Assembly (NCBI GenBank): GCA_037355855.1
Contig: CM074761.1
Coordinates: 5,599,346-5,663,345, forward strand
DNA length: 64,000 bases
Origin: Pseudo-nitzschia pungens
Taxonomy: Eukaryota > Bacillariophyta > Bacillariophyceae > Bacillariales > Bacillariaceae
Direction of reading: 5' to 3'
A model generated the notes under the pieces. That model had not been told where the DNA came from. It saw nothing but the letters and a program-made list of their open reading frames with translations, and ran no database searches. Positions within the stretch are counted from its first letter, which is position 1. Each line of letters opens with the position of its first letter. Shown piece by piece: positions 1 to 9,661 of the stretch. Position numbers and translations under genes: made by a program.

Positions 1-25
1 ATGTACTAGACGGGCACAACGCGGT
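1..25. repeat. Left part of a dispersed repeat (copy 1), cut by the gypsy element
   Basis: The bases before the gypsy element end in GCGGT, and the same five bases restart at 8777 after it. Bases 10-25 joined to 8782 onward align with the second copy near 61517. The copy upstream of base 1 is outside the window. Confidence 0.7.
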
Positions 26-214
26 TGCCGTGCACCAAAATACAGTCGCGAGTACACACGGGACTGGATTAAGGATAAGGATAAAAACAATCGGCGAGTC
101 GATAGAATCGCTGATTCGGAAGGCTCTTAGAACTGTAGCAAATAGACTAACCAATAGAGCTCACAATTTGCATATCACTACTATTCTAATCACTAGTAGA
201 CCCGGGGTATGGCA
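26..214 (+). repeat. 5' LTR of the gypsy element
   Basis: 189 bp, starting TGCCGTGCACC and ending GGGGTATGGCA. By eye it is identical to the 3' LTR. GCGGT precedes it at 21-25. Confidence 0.95.
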
Positions 215-474
215 TGATTTTAAAATCAAGCTGAGCGCTGAAGACCATGAGCAGAAACAACCGATCGATCGACCGAAGAGGGAACGACGCCGGAAACTGA
301 CAAAAATGGAGGCGCAGAGAAGCAAAGAACAGGGAGAAGGACATCCGGTGTCTGCAGCACTAAGGAATACCAACCCCGGCAACAGTTGGCTCCATTACAG
401 GGAGCAACTGAAGCAACAGAGACATCTAAGGGCCTAAACAGGACCATGGTCGACAAAAGAAATAATCGAATAAA

Positions 475-921
475 ATGAGTGTCGAAAAAGTGACACATAA
501 TCCAGTGAGTGGACTAATTGGACCAACACTGAGTGGATGGACAGACCGAACAGGGGATGCCAACCACAACCGAAATATACGGATATCCGGAAAGGTATAT
601 AATGAATACCCAAACACCACCAATCCCACAGGAAACGGGAAGTGGGACCGGCCCGGTGATTGCTTAATAGGGAAGCAACGCCGGAGAACCACGGGAATCG
701 AATCCCACGAAATAAAAACAGAAGCAACTCCGGAGAACCACAGGATTCCCGGGAACCAAAGAGGGAAACAACTCCCACCACTGGACAAACCAGGAGGGGA
801 ATCAGTTATAACACGAGTTATCGCAAGAGCAGTGGAAATCCAGCAAGAAAAACTGGAGGAGCTGAGCAATCACTTTTGCTCAGTTTCAACACAAACAGCA
901 AAGATAACAGAAATAGTGTAA
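475..921 (+). CDS. Possible small ORF in the gypsy leader
   Basis: An ATG-started 148-codon frame lies in the 740-bp stretch between the 5' LTR and Gag and stops 33 bp before the Gag ATG. It is rich in Thr, Asn, Arg and Gly and shows no domain I recognise. The DNA contains a repeated motif around GAGAACCAC near 680-745. It may be an accessory ORF or simply an open stretch of untranslated leader; I favour the latter. Confidence 0.2.
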   Translation: MSVEKVTHNPVSGLIGPTLSGWTDRTGDANHNRNIRISGKVYNEYPNTTNPTGNGKWDRPGDCLIGKQRRRTTGIESHEIKTEATPENHRIPGNQRGKQLPPLDKPGGESVITRVIARAVEIQQEKLEELSNHFCSVSTQTAKITEIV

Positions 922-954
922 CTAGATTAAATAGAACAACCGATTAACCCAACC

Positions 955-2361
955 ATGGCGTCTAAAGGAACCAAACAGAAACCCTTTCACTTTACACGAG
1001 AGGACTGGCCGGAAGATGCCACCACCGTGAAAATGAGTATCGACTCAGAAAAAGGAGGGGTAGCTTTCAGTGACTATCTGAAGGTACTCACCGGCACTGA
1101 AAGACCGGAACTCTTTATCATCTGGAAAAGAGACTTTGACCAGAAAATTGCTGGCAATGACAAACTCCAAGGAGACCAGAAACTGGACGTCCTCCAGAGG
1201 GTCCTCTCCAACGAGGCACTCTCTATCGTCCAAATGACTCTAGGCCGGTCCTACTATGCCGAACCAGGTCACAAGACACACAACAACAAACTGGTCCAAA
1301 TGAGGATCCAGAAAGTCGCAATAACCGACCTAACCACAGAAGCTCCCGCTGACACGCCCAAGGAGCCGGTCGAAGGGAACTCCACCCAGAAAACCGACAA
1401 AACCAAACCGACTGCCACGGCAAAATCGGATGAGGAAACACCAGAGCCCGAGGACCTCGGCGCTCCAATCCCCAAAAAGAAGGTACCCGATGCCCTCACA
1501 AAGTACTACAAATCAGAGGAGTACAAGAAGGATGTCATCGAGGAATGCATGTATGCCCTTAAACTGAAAGTTTTCGGCAATGACATGAACGGGAAACGCT
1601 CCTACATCCTCCTCCGCCGCTTTATGCGGGGGATGCGAGTCGACATGAAACATGGCATCTGCGCCTGGGCCAATCGAATGGCCGAACTACAAAGCTATCT
1701 ACCAGAATGCCTCTGGGAAAGTGGCGCCGCCACAGGAATGGCACCCTCCAGCTTCACTCACGACGAGATGAAGGAAATTCTGGACACCAGCATGACCCAC
1801 ACCCAGAGGGACAAACTGGAACACATTGGATGGGACGTCTTTACCCATTCCTTCAACACCACGATCGACAAACTCGAAAACTTGGAAACCACCATCCGAA
1901 ACGAAGAAGAACTTCGCAAACGGATCACCGAACTGGAAAAACAAAACGGTGGCACCAAGAAGAACTCCAAGGCCACTTCTGGGGGAGGAAACCGCAAGTC
2001 TCCCAACAAAAAGAAGCGCCCAATGGACAACAATAAGCAACTTTGCAAAACCTGTGGCAAGACCCACGCCGGCAAATGCTGGAAACTAACCGGTGGCCCC
2101 TCCAAGAAGGGAAGGTTTGACCGGGAAACCCTCAACTTGCTCAAGGAGCACTTTGTGGCAAAAGAAGACTCAGATAACGAGCAGTACCCCAAACCCCACT
2201 GGGGAAGGAACCTATCGAACCACGAGTACTCCTACGTACTGGCCACGGCCCAAGCTGACCACGAAGTCTCCGATGACGAGATCGATATCTCTGAACGAGA
2301 ACTCAAAGAGTACAGAAGAAAGTACAGAAAGACCTTTAAAAAGAAAGGATCCCACAACTGA
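955..2361 (+). CDS. Gag of the Ty3/gypsy element
   Basis: 468 residues from an ATG in good context (ACCATGGC). The middle is a charged helical capsid-like region with a coiled-coil segment near residues 315-335. The C-terminal third is basic and carries a zinc-knuckle-like CKTCGKTHAGKC, which is CX2CX3HX3C, shorter than the classic CX2CX4HX4C. Gag would form the intracellular particle that packages element RNA. The frame ends in TGA followed at once, in the same frame, by ATG of the protease/RT ORF, so pol may be expressed by stop-codon readthrough or by termination-reinitiation. Confidence 0.85.
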   Translation: MASKGTKQKPFHFTREDWPEDATTVKMSIDSEKGGVAFSDYLKVLTGTERPELFIIWKRDFDQKIAGNDKLQGDQKLDVLQRVLSNEALSIVQMTLGRSYYAEPGHKTHNNKLVQMRIQKVAITDLTTEAPADTPKEPVEGNSTQKTDKTKPTATAKSDEETPEPEDLGAPIPKKKVPDALTKYYKSEEYKKDVIEECMYALKLKVFGNDMNGKRSYILLRRFMRGMRVDMKHGICAWANRMAELQSYLPECLWESGAATGMAPSSFTHDEMKEILDTSMTHTQRDKLEHIGWDVFTHSFNTTIDKLENLETTIRNEEELRKRITELEKQNGGTKKNSKATSGGGNRKSPNKKKRPMDNNKQLCKTCGKTHAGKCWKLTGGPSKKGRFDRETLNLLKEHFVAKEDSDNEQYPKPHWGRNLSNHEYSYVLATAQADHEVSDDEIDISERELKEYRRKYRKTFKKKGSHN

Positions 2362-3332
2362 ATGGTTGATACCATCCACACCGGACCCCGGATCATCAAC
2401 AGATTTGCGGACATCTGTGTGGAGGTATTGGACCACAAGGGAAGGGGGAGGATGCTCCGGGGCCTATTAGACTCTGGGTGCTCCAAATCCATCATACTAC
2501 GGCAATTTGTCGACCGAAGTCAACTAACGAACCGAGACCAAAGATCTGTCACCTACAATACCTATGGGGGCAAGTTCAGAACCAGGTCTGCGGCTTCAGT
2601 GGGACTAAGGTTGATAGAATTTTCAAACTCCAAGACCATTAAATGGACCTTCCAAGTGGATGAATACCATCACCACGAGGAAGTACCCTATGACATGATC
2701 ATAGGATCCGACCTAATGGCACAACTGGGACTGGATATAAAATACAGCTCCCGAACAATCGAATGGCAGGGCGACTCCATCCCCATGAAGGGAATGGGGG
2801 AGCTTACTGACCCGGACAAATGTGAGGCTGTATTCTTTGCCAACACACAAAGTCCAATCCTCCAACACGAGGAAGAAAGGCAAGCAAAGATCCTGGACGC
2901 CGACTACTCCAAAGTAGATATAGACTCCATGGTCAACGACCTGGAGATCACAGACGCGTCTAAGGAGGCCCTGAAGAAAACATTGAAGAAGTTCCCCACA
3001 CTCTTTGGCGGAGGTCTGGGACTGCTCAAGAATATTGAACCGGTATCTATTGAACTCCAACCAGGGGTTAAACCGGTCAGGCAGAGGTACTATTCAGTAC
3101 CCCATGCCTTTGAACAAGCACTCCGGAAGGAAATCAACAGGCTCTGTGACATTGGAGTCCTGGAGAAACTCCCCCATGATGATGACTCACCATGGGCATC
3201 CCCGACGTTCTGTCAACCAAAGAAGACAGGGGACATTCGCGTCCTAACTGACTTTTGGAAGATGAACGCAGCCATCCAACGAAAACCATTCCCACTACCA
3301 CGAATAGGGGAAACAATCCAAAGGCTACAAAA
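2362..3332 (+). CDS. gypsy pol, first part: aspartic protease and N-terminal RT (broken)
   Basis: The frame continues directly from the Gag TGA. A retropepsin active site, LLDSGCSKS, has its Asp at residue 37 of this ORF. The N-terminal RT fingers follow (the PWASPTFCQPKK and RVLTDFWKMN stretches, near 3190-3270). The last host codons end at 3332, inside the CAAAA target duplication. Beyond that the frame runs five codons into the copia LTR and stops at 3345. Removing the nested element and one CAAAA puts 3332 in frame with 6277, which shows that both parts were one polyprotein. Confidence 0.9.
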
Positions 3333-3806
3333 TGTTAAATTGTAACCAAAATCGGTTTTCGTTTGACAAACCCTTAACCCTACATACATTACATATGAAC
3401 GCTCAAACAATGCGCGAAAAGAAAACAAAATAATTTTCTACTGGGTTTACAGTACAAGAAAACAAGCAGCAGCAGCAACCACTCAGTAGAATTAACAAGA
3501 CAGCAACGTCGAATTCCCGACAAGGTTGTTGTCCTCACATCTTTAGTTTAACTCTGATTTGAATACCTTGATACTTACATCCTGCTCCCTGAGCAGCTCC
3601 CTGTAGAATTACAAGCCTAAGATCTAACTGACTGAGCCCCAAAGGTAGTTAGAATAGATCTGATCGATTCATTCGGTCGTAGTGGTGAATCCGAGACTAT
3701 CGATAGAACAGACCGGCACCTCAACCGGTTTGCTGCTCCTGCTGTATATCTCCAAGCCTGCCTTAGGACCTATCAGCTTAAACCCTGTTTCAGCTACATT
3801 TTAACA
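3333..3806 (+). repeat. 5' LTR of the nested copia element
   Basis: 474 bp, TG...CA, by eye identical to 5798-6271. Its second half resembles the LTR of the minus-strand element at 39198-43439, including a shared run around TTTAACTCTGATTTGAATAC. Confidence 0.93.
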
Positions 3807-4243
3807 GATTAACAGTCGCAAGCTTATTTAAGCTTGCAAAGCTGGAGATCTACAAGCCACACAAGATAACAAGGAATAACAACGACGACGACGCGACGAA
3901 GGACGAAATCGACGCTGCTCTCAGTCTTAATTCTACACTGGAACACCAAGCTCCCTGTTGCAAGGCCGTTCCAGGTATTATTATTCTCCCTGTTATCGTG
4001 GATGATACAGTACAAACGGCGTCTCCAAATTCCAAGAATTGACGGAGAAAGAATTTTTTCAAAATTCTGTTGCTGCTGCACTTATTTCTCCTGTCACGAC
4101 GAGACCCAAGTACAACATATAACCTCCCACTGATAGATCTGTATTCTCCGAATACAGCTGTATCTTCCTTTGTATCCACCAGGCAAATATACCCTGTTCC
4201 TTGCCGGATACACCTCCTCGGATTTACCCACACCACACGAACG

Positions 4244-4493
4244 TTGTTTTCGAACAACAACAACAACAACGGCGTTTTCGAACGACAACAACGGCGACGG
4301 CGCTTTCGAACGACAAAGCGCTCAGCAATATTTAACCTCCAGCGCTCAGCAACTGCTGTTTTAACGGTGTTTTCGAACGACAACGGCGTTTTCGATCGGT
4401 GTTTTCGAACGACAACGGCTTTTTCGAACGGCGTTTTCGAACAACAGCGGCGTTTTCGAACAACAACGGCGTTTTCGAACGACAACAACGTTC
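4244..4493 (+). repeat. TTCGAA-bearing minisatellite in the copia leader
   Basis: Irregular tandem units of about 15-20 bp built on GTTTTCGAACGACAACGGC. A related array in the other orientation lies in the leader of the sister element (42336-42560). The palindromic TTCGAA in each unit allows hairpin or dimer formation in RNA. Confidence 0.75.
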
Positions 4494-4675
4494 CTCAACA
4501 AATACAACGCTCAGCAATATATAACCTCCAACGCTCAGCAATATATAACCTCCACTGAGTTCCTGAATACAGCTGTAATAACACCTGTATTCCCACCAGG
4601 CATATAACTCCCTATTCTTGGATCTTATCCTATTCCCGGATCCTGGATCCTGTACCATCGAATTTCGGATATTCT

Positions 4676-5626
4676 ATGCCATACCCAACCCGACAACGAG
4701 CTCCATTCCCTAACACCAACGAAGACACCTACCGTACCTTCCAATCTATTGAAACTGCAGCTCGCACTCGATTCAACACGAACACGATGTCCGATGATCA
4801 TGCAAGCACGAACACCAACGAGGCAAATGATACATCCACCGATGACGGTGATTTCTTCCCCTCGTTTGATCCCCATGTCACACATATTCTTCGCAATTTC
4901 CTCCACCTTCACACGGAAGATGGGGACATCATCTGTGATGCACTCCGTTATGTTGGCTACACCACATGGGGTGAATTTCAGTTCCTCTCTCACGATCTGA
5001 TCTCATGCCTTCAATACGAAGACAATGGCCGCCTCATCCCCATTTCCCCAGGCCATACCATACGTCTCCACCCTATTGCTGCATACATGAACCACCTTAA
5101 AACCACTATCGGCATACGTGCATCACGAGACATTAACAACTATGCCCTCGAAGACTTCCTTGACTTTCGATCCACCTACCATGCCCCCTCACTCACGCCA
5201 GATGTTCCAACTCATCAGATGAACACACGCGACCCAAATTCACGCACACAGCCACCCCCTTCCTCCCGCTATGCCAAAACTGATGAACAACTCAAATACG
5301 AGAACTGGATCAAACGCTCCCACGATGTCACTGTCTTTGATGTTCTCAAGAATGACACTCGGTTTGAAACCTGGCTCACGGGATTTCGTGCTCAACTTGC
5401 TGCATATGATTTTGATGTTGATCAATTCCTTGACCCTGACTGGAATACCTCCAATCTTGACGGCTACCATCACAAACTCTTTCAGAAACAATGCACCTTT
5501 TTCTGGGTTCTTGTCCTCCGTGTCCTCAAATCTGATCTCTCCCTCTCCTGTGTACAAACACACACACCCACCATGGACAGGCGAGCTTGCACGAGGCTTC
5601 ATCAGCCTGCAACACATTTGTGGTAA
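4676..5626 (+). CDS. Truncated copia Gag (N-terminal part) ending in a deletion junction
   Basis: 316 codons from the ATG at 4676. It parallels the N-terminal half of the 709-residue Gag at 40000-42129: both start with MP and an APFP stretch, share KRSHDVTVF, RFETW and GFRAQLA blocks, and align up to about CVQTHTPTMD. After that the sequence jumps into RNase H DNA in a different frame, so the final ~15 codons are junction products and translation stops at 5626. A short Gag could still be made. I see no zinc knuckle or protease. Confidence 0.75.
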   Translation: MPYPTRQRAPFPNTNEDTYRTFQSIETAARTRFNTNTMSDDHASTNTNEANDTSTDDGDFFPSFDPHVTHILRNFLHLHTEDGDIICDALRYVGYTTWGEFQFLSHDLISCLQYEDNGRLIPISPGHTIRLHPIAAYMNHLKTTIGIRASRDINNYALEDFLDFRSTYHAPSLTPDVPTHQMNTRDPNSRTQPPPSSRYAKTDEQLKYENWIKRSHDVTVFDVLKNDTRFETWLTGFRAQLAAYDFDVDQFLDPDWNTSNLDGYHHKLFQKQCTFFWVLVLRVLKSDLSLSCVQTHTPTMDRRACTRLHQPATHLW

Positions 5627-5741
5627 GGACAACTGTGCTGACATCCTCACCAAACATTGGAGTCACAATTCTGTCTATTCCATGATTAAACCCATCTTCA
5701 ACTATGAAGGCAACACAGGTGATCTCTTTATTGAAGACTAA
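5583..5741 (+). pseudogene. C-terminal remnant of copia RNase H
   Basis: In the frame ending at the TAA at 5739-5741, the DNA reads as the extreme C terminus of a copia polyprotein, with the CADILTK hallmark that ends copia RNase H domains. Everything between Gag and this tail is deleted. It is out of frame with the upstream Gag, so it is a relic used only as the 3' end of the element. Confidence 0.8.
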
Positions 5742-5797
5742 GACATTACACCATGTTGGTAGCTTGAACATGGCAAAATCAAGGAACAGATGGGGAG

Positions 5798-6271
5798 TGT
5801 TAAATTGTAACCAAAATCGGTTTTCGTTTGACAAACCCTTAACCCTACATACATTACATATGAACGCTCAAACAATGCGCGAAAAGAAAACAAAATAATT
5901 TTCTACTGGGTTTACAGTACAAGAAAACAAGCAGCAGCAGCAACCACTCAGTAGAATTAACAAGACAGCAACGTCGAATTCCCGACAAGGTTGTTGTCCT
6001 CACATCTTTAGTTTAACTCTGATTTGAATACCTTGATACTTACATCCTGCTCCCTGAGCAGCTCCCTGTAGAATTACAAGCCTAAGATCTAACTGACTGA
6101 GCCCCAAAGGTAGTTAGAATAGATCTGATCGATTCATTCGGTCGTAGTGGTGAATCCGAGACTATCGATAGAACAGACCGGCACCTCAACCGGTTTGCTG
6201 CTCCTGCTGTATATCTCCAAGCCTGCCTTAGGACCTATCAGCTTAAACCCTGTTTCAGCTACATTTTAACA
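5798..6271 (+). repeat. 3' LTR of the nested copia element
   Basis: 474 bp, by eye identical to 3333-3806, followed by the CAAAA duplication at 6272-6276 and then by gypsy RT codons. Confidence 0.93.
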
Positions 6272-6276
6272 CAAAA

Positions 6277-8569
6277 GTTCAAATCAGCTACGGCGCTGGA
6301 CTTGTCCCAAGGATACTATACCATCCCCATCTGCAAGGAGAGCCAAAAGATTTGCTCTACCATTTTACCATGGGGAAAGTATGCCTACAAGAGACTGGCA
6401 ATGGGAATCGCATGCGCACCGGATATCTTCCAGTCCGTTATGATGAACCTACTCGGTGACCTGGACTATGTCCTGGTCTATATTGATGATATTCTCATCA
6501 TCCAGAGGGAAGGGGAATCCGAACAGGATCACCTCAACAAAATCGATACAGTCCTACAGAGACTGGACGATGCCGGCTTCCGAGCCAACCTCAGAAAATC
6601 CTTTTTCATGCAAAAAGAAGTGGAATATCTGGGATTTCTGTTAACAACAGAGGGCATTCAGCCCCAGCCGAAGAAGCTGGAGGCGATGAAGCGCCTAGAA
6701 GCCCCCAAGAATACCAAGCAACTCAAGATGTTTCTTGGAATGGTAAATTTCTACCGGGACATGTGGAAGCGACGCTCCCACATCCTGGCCCCCCTCAACA
6801 AACTCGCAGGGAAAAAGGGAAAAATGAACTGGTACTGGGGCCCAGCAGAGCAGAAAGCTTTCATGGAGGCGAAACGGATGCTCGCAGACGAAGCAAAGCT
6901 TGCATTCCCAGACTTTACGAAACCATTTCATCTCTACTCAGACGCCAGCGACAGGCAACTGGGAGCAACTGTATGCCAAGATGGCAAGCCCCTTGGTTTC
7001 TACACCCGGAAGCTGAACTCGGCGCAGCTCAACTACACGGTTGGAGAGAAAGAACTCCTGGGCATAGTAGAAGGGCTAAAAGCGTTTGAAGGAATCCTAA
7101 GAGGACAAGATGTGATTATTCACACAGACCACCTTAACCTGCTCTATCAGCAGATGCCCACCCAAAGGATGGTCCGATGGAGACTCCTCATGGAGGAGTT
7201 CCACCCCGTAGTCAAGCACGTTGCTGGCAAAGACAACGATGCAGCAGACGCACTGTCTCGCCTGGACATCACAGATGACCCAGCGGACACAGTGGAATGG
7301 CTACCACCAAATAAGCCCCTCACCTACGCGGATGAGGAAGAGCACCTCCGGCAACTCCTATTCCCGCTTGGAGAAGCACCGGAAGAGTTCCAGGGCAATA
7401 GTGCATTCCCACTTGCCCCGGACATGATTCAGTTCTACCAGCAAAAGGACACAGGAATCGTGAATGCTCTGGAAAAAGACAATCGACTGACCACCAAAAT
7501 GGTGGAAGGTTACAACCTAGTCCACAAAGAAGGAAAGATTCTGATTCCCGACAAACTCAAGGACAGAGTCATGGAATGGTACCATAGCATGTTGGTCCAT
7601 CCCGGAGAAAAGAGAATGGAACAGAGCATTCGCTCAGTGTTCACCTGGAAAGGCCTACGAAAGGACGTCCAGGACCTCTGTAAGCACTGCCACACGTGTC
7701 AGATGTTCAAAAAGAGTGGCCGGAAGAAGTATGGACTACTACCGGAGAAAGCAGTTGAGGTTACCAAATGGCAGAGGGTCAATGTTGACCTCTGGGGACC
7801 TGCAACTGTCCACAATAAAAATGGCAAAGACTACCACATCCATGTTCTCACCATGGTGGACCCAGTGACCGGATGGTTTGAATTGGCCCATCTGAAGGAC
7901 TCGCCAAATGCAGCAGAAACTCAACGATTGTTGGACAGTACTTGGCTAGCACGATATCCGCGCCCAAAGGAAATTGGCTTTGACGGCGGGAGTGGGTTCA
8001 AAGCAGAGTTCCAGGAGCTCTGCGACAACATGGGGATGAAAAGAAAGCCCAGTGGCGCTTGGAACCCACAATCCAACTCAGTGCTGGAACGAATCCACCA
8101 GGTCCTGAAGGACTGCCTATTGTCCTTTAACCTGGAACAAAGAGATCTCCACGAGAAGGACCCTTTTGAGGAATTCACTACCAAGGCAGCGTACGCCATC
8201 AGAAGTGCCATTCACACCACCCTGGGATATTCCCCAGCGCAACTGGTGTTTGGAAGGGACATGTTTATGCCTGTGAATTTCCCAGTGGATTGGGAAGCAA
8301 TCCAAGCAAGGAAACAAAAGAGTATCCACAAGAGTAACACCCGGGAGAATCAGAAGAGGATTCCCCATGTCTACAAGGAAGGAGACTATGTCACCCTGGA
8401 AAGGAAGGGCATTGTTCCGAAATTATCCTTCCCACGACAAGGACCTTACAAGGTGATCAAGGCCCATAACAATGGAACTGTAACTATTGAAACTTCTCCC
8501 TTTGTAACCGATCGGGTTAACATTAGGAGAGTACACCCCTATTATTGCAGGGATCCTATTAAATCGTAA
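6277..8569 (+). CDS. gypsy pol, second part: RT, RNase H and integrase (broken from its 5' part)
   Basis: The frame resumes the RT immediately after the nested element. The RT catalytic YIDD box has its two Asp codons at 6485-6490. The RNase H motif YSDAS is near 6935-6950. The integrase has an HHCC zinc domain (His near 7585-7600, Cys pairs near 7680-7700), then catalytic Asp in VDLWGP (about 7790), Asp in FDGGSGF (about 7980) and Glu in NSVLERIH (about 8080). A C-terminal GPYKV (about 8440) is the GPY/F module typical of Ty3/gypsy integrases. No frameshift or stop is seen from 6277 to the TAA at 8567-8569. Without the N-terminal RT this part has no start codon of its own at a sensible place. 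Confidence 0.9.
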
Positions 8570-8587
8570 CAGTACCATGGAGGAGTA

Positions 8588-8776
8588 TGCCGTGCACCAA
8601 AATACAGTCGCGAGTACACACGGGACTGGATTAAGGATAAGGATAAAAACAATCGGCGAGTCGATAGAATCGCTGATTCGGAAGGCTCTTAGAACTGTAG
8701 CAAATAGACTAACCAATAGAGCTCACAATTTGCATATCACTACTATTCTAATCACTAGTAGACCCGGGGTATGGCA
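8588..8776 (+). repeat. 3' LTR of the gypsy element
   Basis: 189 bp, by eye identical to 26-214. It follows a GGAGGAG purine run and is followed by GCGGT (8777-8781). Confidence 0.95.
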
Positions 8777-9216
8777 GCGGTGCCCACACGAGGTACGCAG
8801 CTGCTACCGGGCACGGAGGTGCGGACGATGCCTTCCCCAGCTGCTCACCTCATTGTCCCTTGGCCAACACCAAGCCAACGACAATGAGGAGTGCTGTTCC
8901 CTGTGGGAGCGGATCAACGAAACTTCCCACCCGCCCACCCGGCAAGGACTCTCTGTGCACTGTACTAACCCTACATACCCCTATTACATAGGGATCCAAT
9001 CCCGATTAGGGTTCTGGTTAGTGACTAGCTAGCTACCACGCGAACACGGGCGTACGCTACACCACACATTCGCCTAAAGCTTCGTCAATCCGCCATCACT
9101 ACAGCATAGTACGAGTGTACCGCATATGACCTAGCATAGCCAAATGTGAGCACAGAGTACGTGCACTACGAAGTTGACGTACACCCGAGACGGCGCCGGG
9201 GTATCCCATAGGATAC
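8777..9216 (+). repeat. Dispersed repeat, copy 1 (right part)
   Basis: About 250 bp of this stretch matches 61517-61782 at high identity, for example around CTCACCTCATTGTCCCTTGG and the end CCCATAGGATAC. Copy 1 has an extra block of about 190 bp (8918-9110) that copy 2 lacks. No coding frame is evident. It is probably an old non-coding mobile element or segmental repeat. Confidence 0.75.
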
Positions 9217-9661
9217 ATGTACTTCGTAACCCGCAGCCCGGAGATTCATTTTCAACTTCCGAAATTCACGTCCGTGTCTTCCTTCAACGACAAAACATCA
9301 ACAAAGCTCCTGTGACACCGTTACGATCCGCAAGTACAAACTCTTACCTGTAGTTTTCACCATGGTAGCAAAAACAAAAAGGACGGTGCCGATTTGCTTT
9401 TGACAAAGTACCGGTAGTATTATCATCATTAGAAGAATACAAGTAGGATCTTAGTGTCATCTAGGTCACTTTACGTTACGTTACTTTACCGTCTCTCCAT
9501 TTTGCTTCCGCCTTCTACCTACTACCGTACCGTACCGATACAGTAAGCTACCCAAAAAAATCCGGCTGTTGCCGATCGATCATCGATCGATCCAACACCG
9601 AAAACTACAATTGAATACGAAGTAATTGCTGTATGGTAAGTACAGTGTGAACGTAGCAATC
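9217..9661. other. Upstream region of the MYB/GARP-like gene
   Basis: No gene seen. The sequence holds short TACCGTACCG-like runs that recur in other intergenic regions of the window, and a CGATCGATCATCGATCGAT cluster at about 9570-9590, close upstream of the next gene. Confidence 0.5.

Larger units (their letters stand above)
3333..6271 (+). mobile_element. Nested Ty1/copia deletion derivative (gag fused to the RNase H tail)
   Basis: Two 474-bp direct repeats (3333-3806, 5798-6271) with TGTTAAAT...ATTTTAACA ends read as identical and are flanked by CAAAA at 3328-3332 and 6272-6276. The 1991-bp interior has a long leader, the N-terminal part of a Gag, then an abrupt join near 5585 to the last ~50 codons of a copia RNase H. 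The polypurine tract ATGGGGAG abuts the 3' LTR. Protease, integrase, most of RT and most of RNase H are missing. Mobility would need enzymes supplied in trans. It is related to the minus-strand element at 39198-43439. Confidence 0.93.
26..8776 (+). mobile_element. Ty3/gypsy LTR retrotransposon, interrupted by a nested copia element
   Basis: Two 189-bp direct repeats with TG...CA ends (26-214 and 8588-8776) read as identical, and GCGGT flanks both sides as a 5-bp target duplication. Inside, in order, are a long leader, Gag (955-2361), protease and the start of reverse transcriptase (2362-3332), then RT, RNase H and integrase (6277-8569). The PR-RT-RH-IN order is that of Ty3/gypsy. A purine run just before 8588 is a candidate polypurine tract. 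The nested copia element at 3333-6271 destroys the RT, so this copy cannot be autonomous although its LTRs show no decay. Confidence 0.95.
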
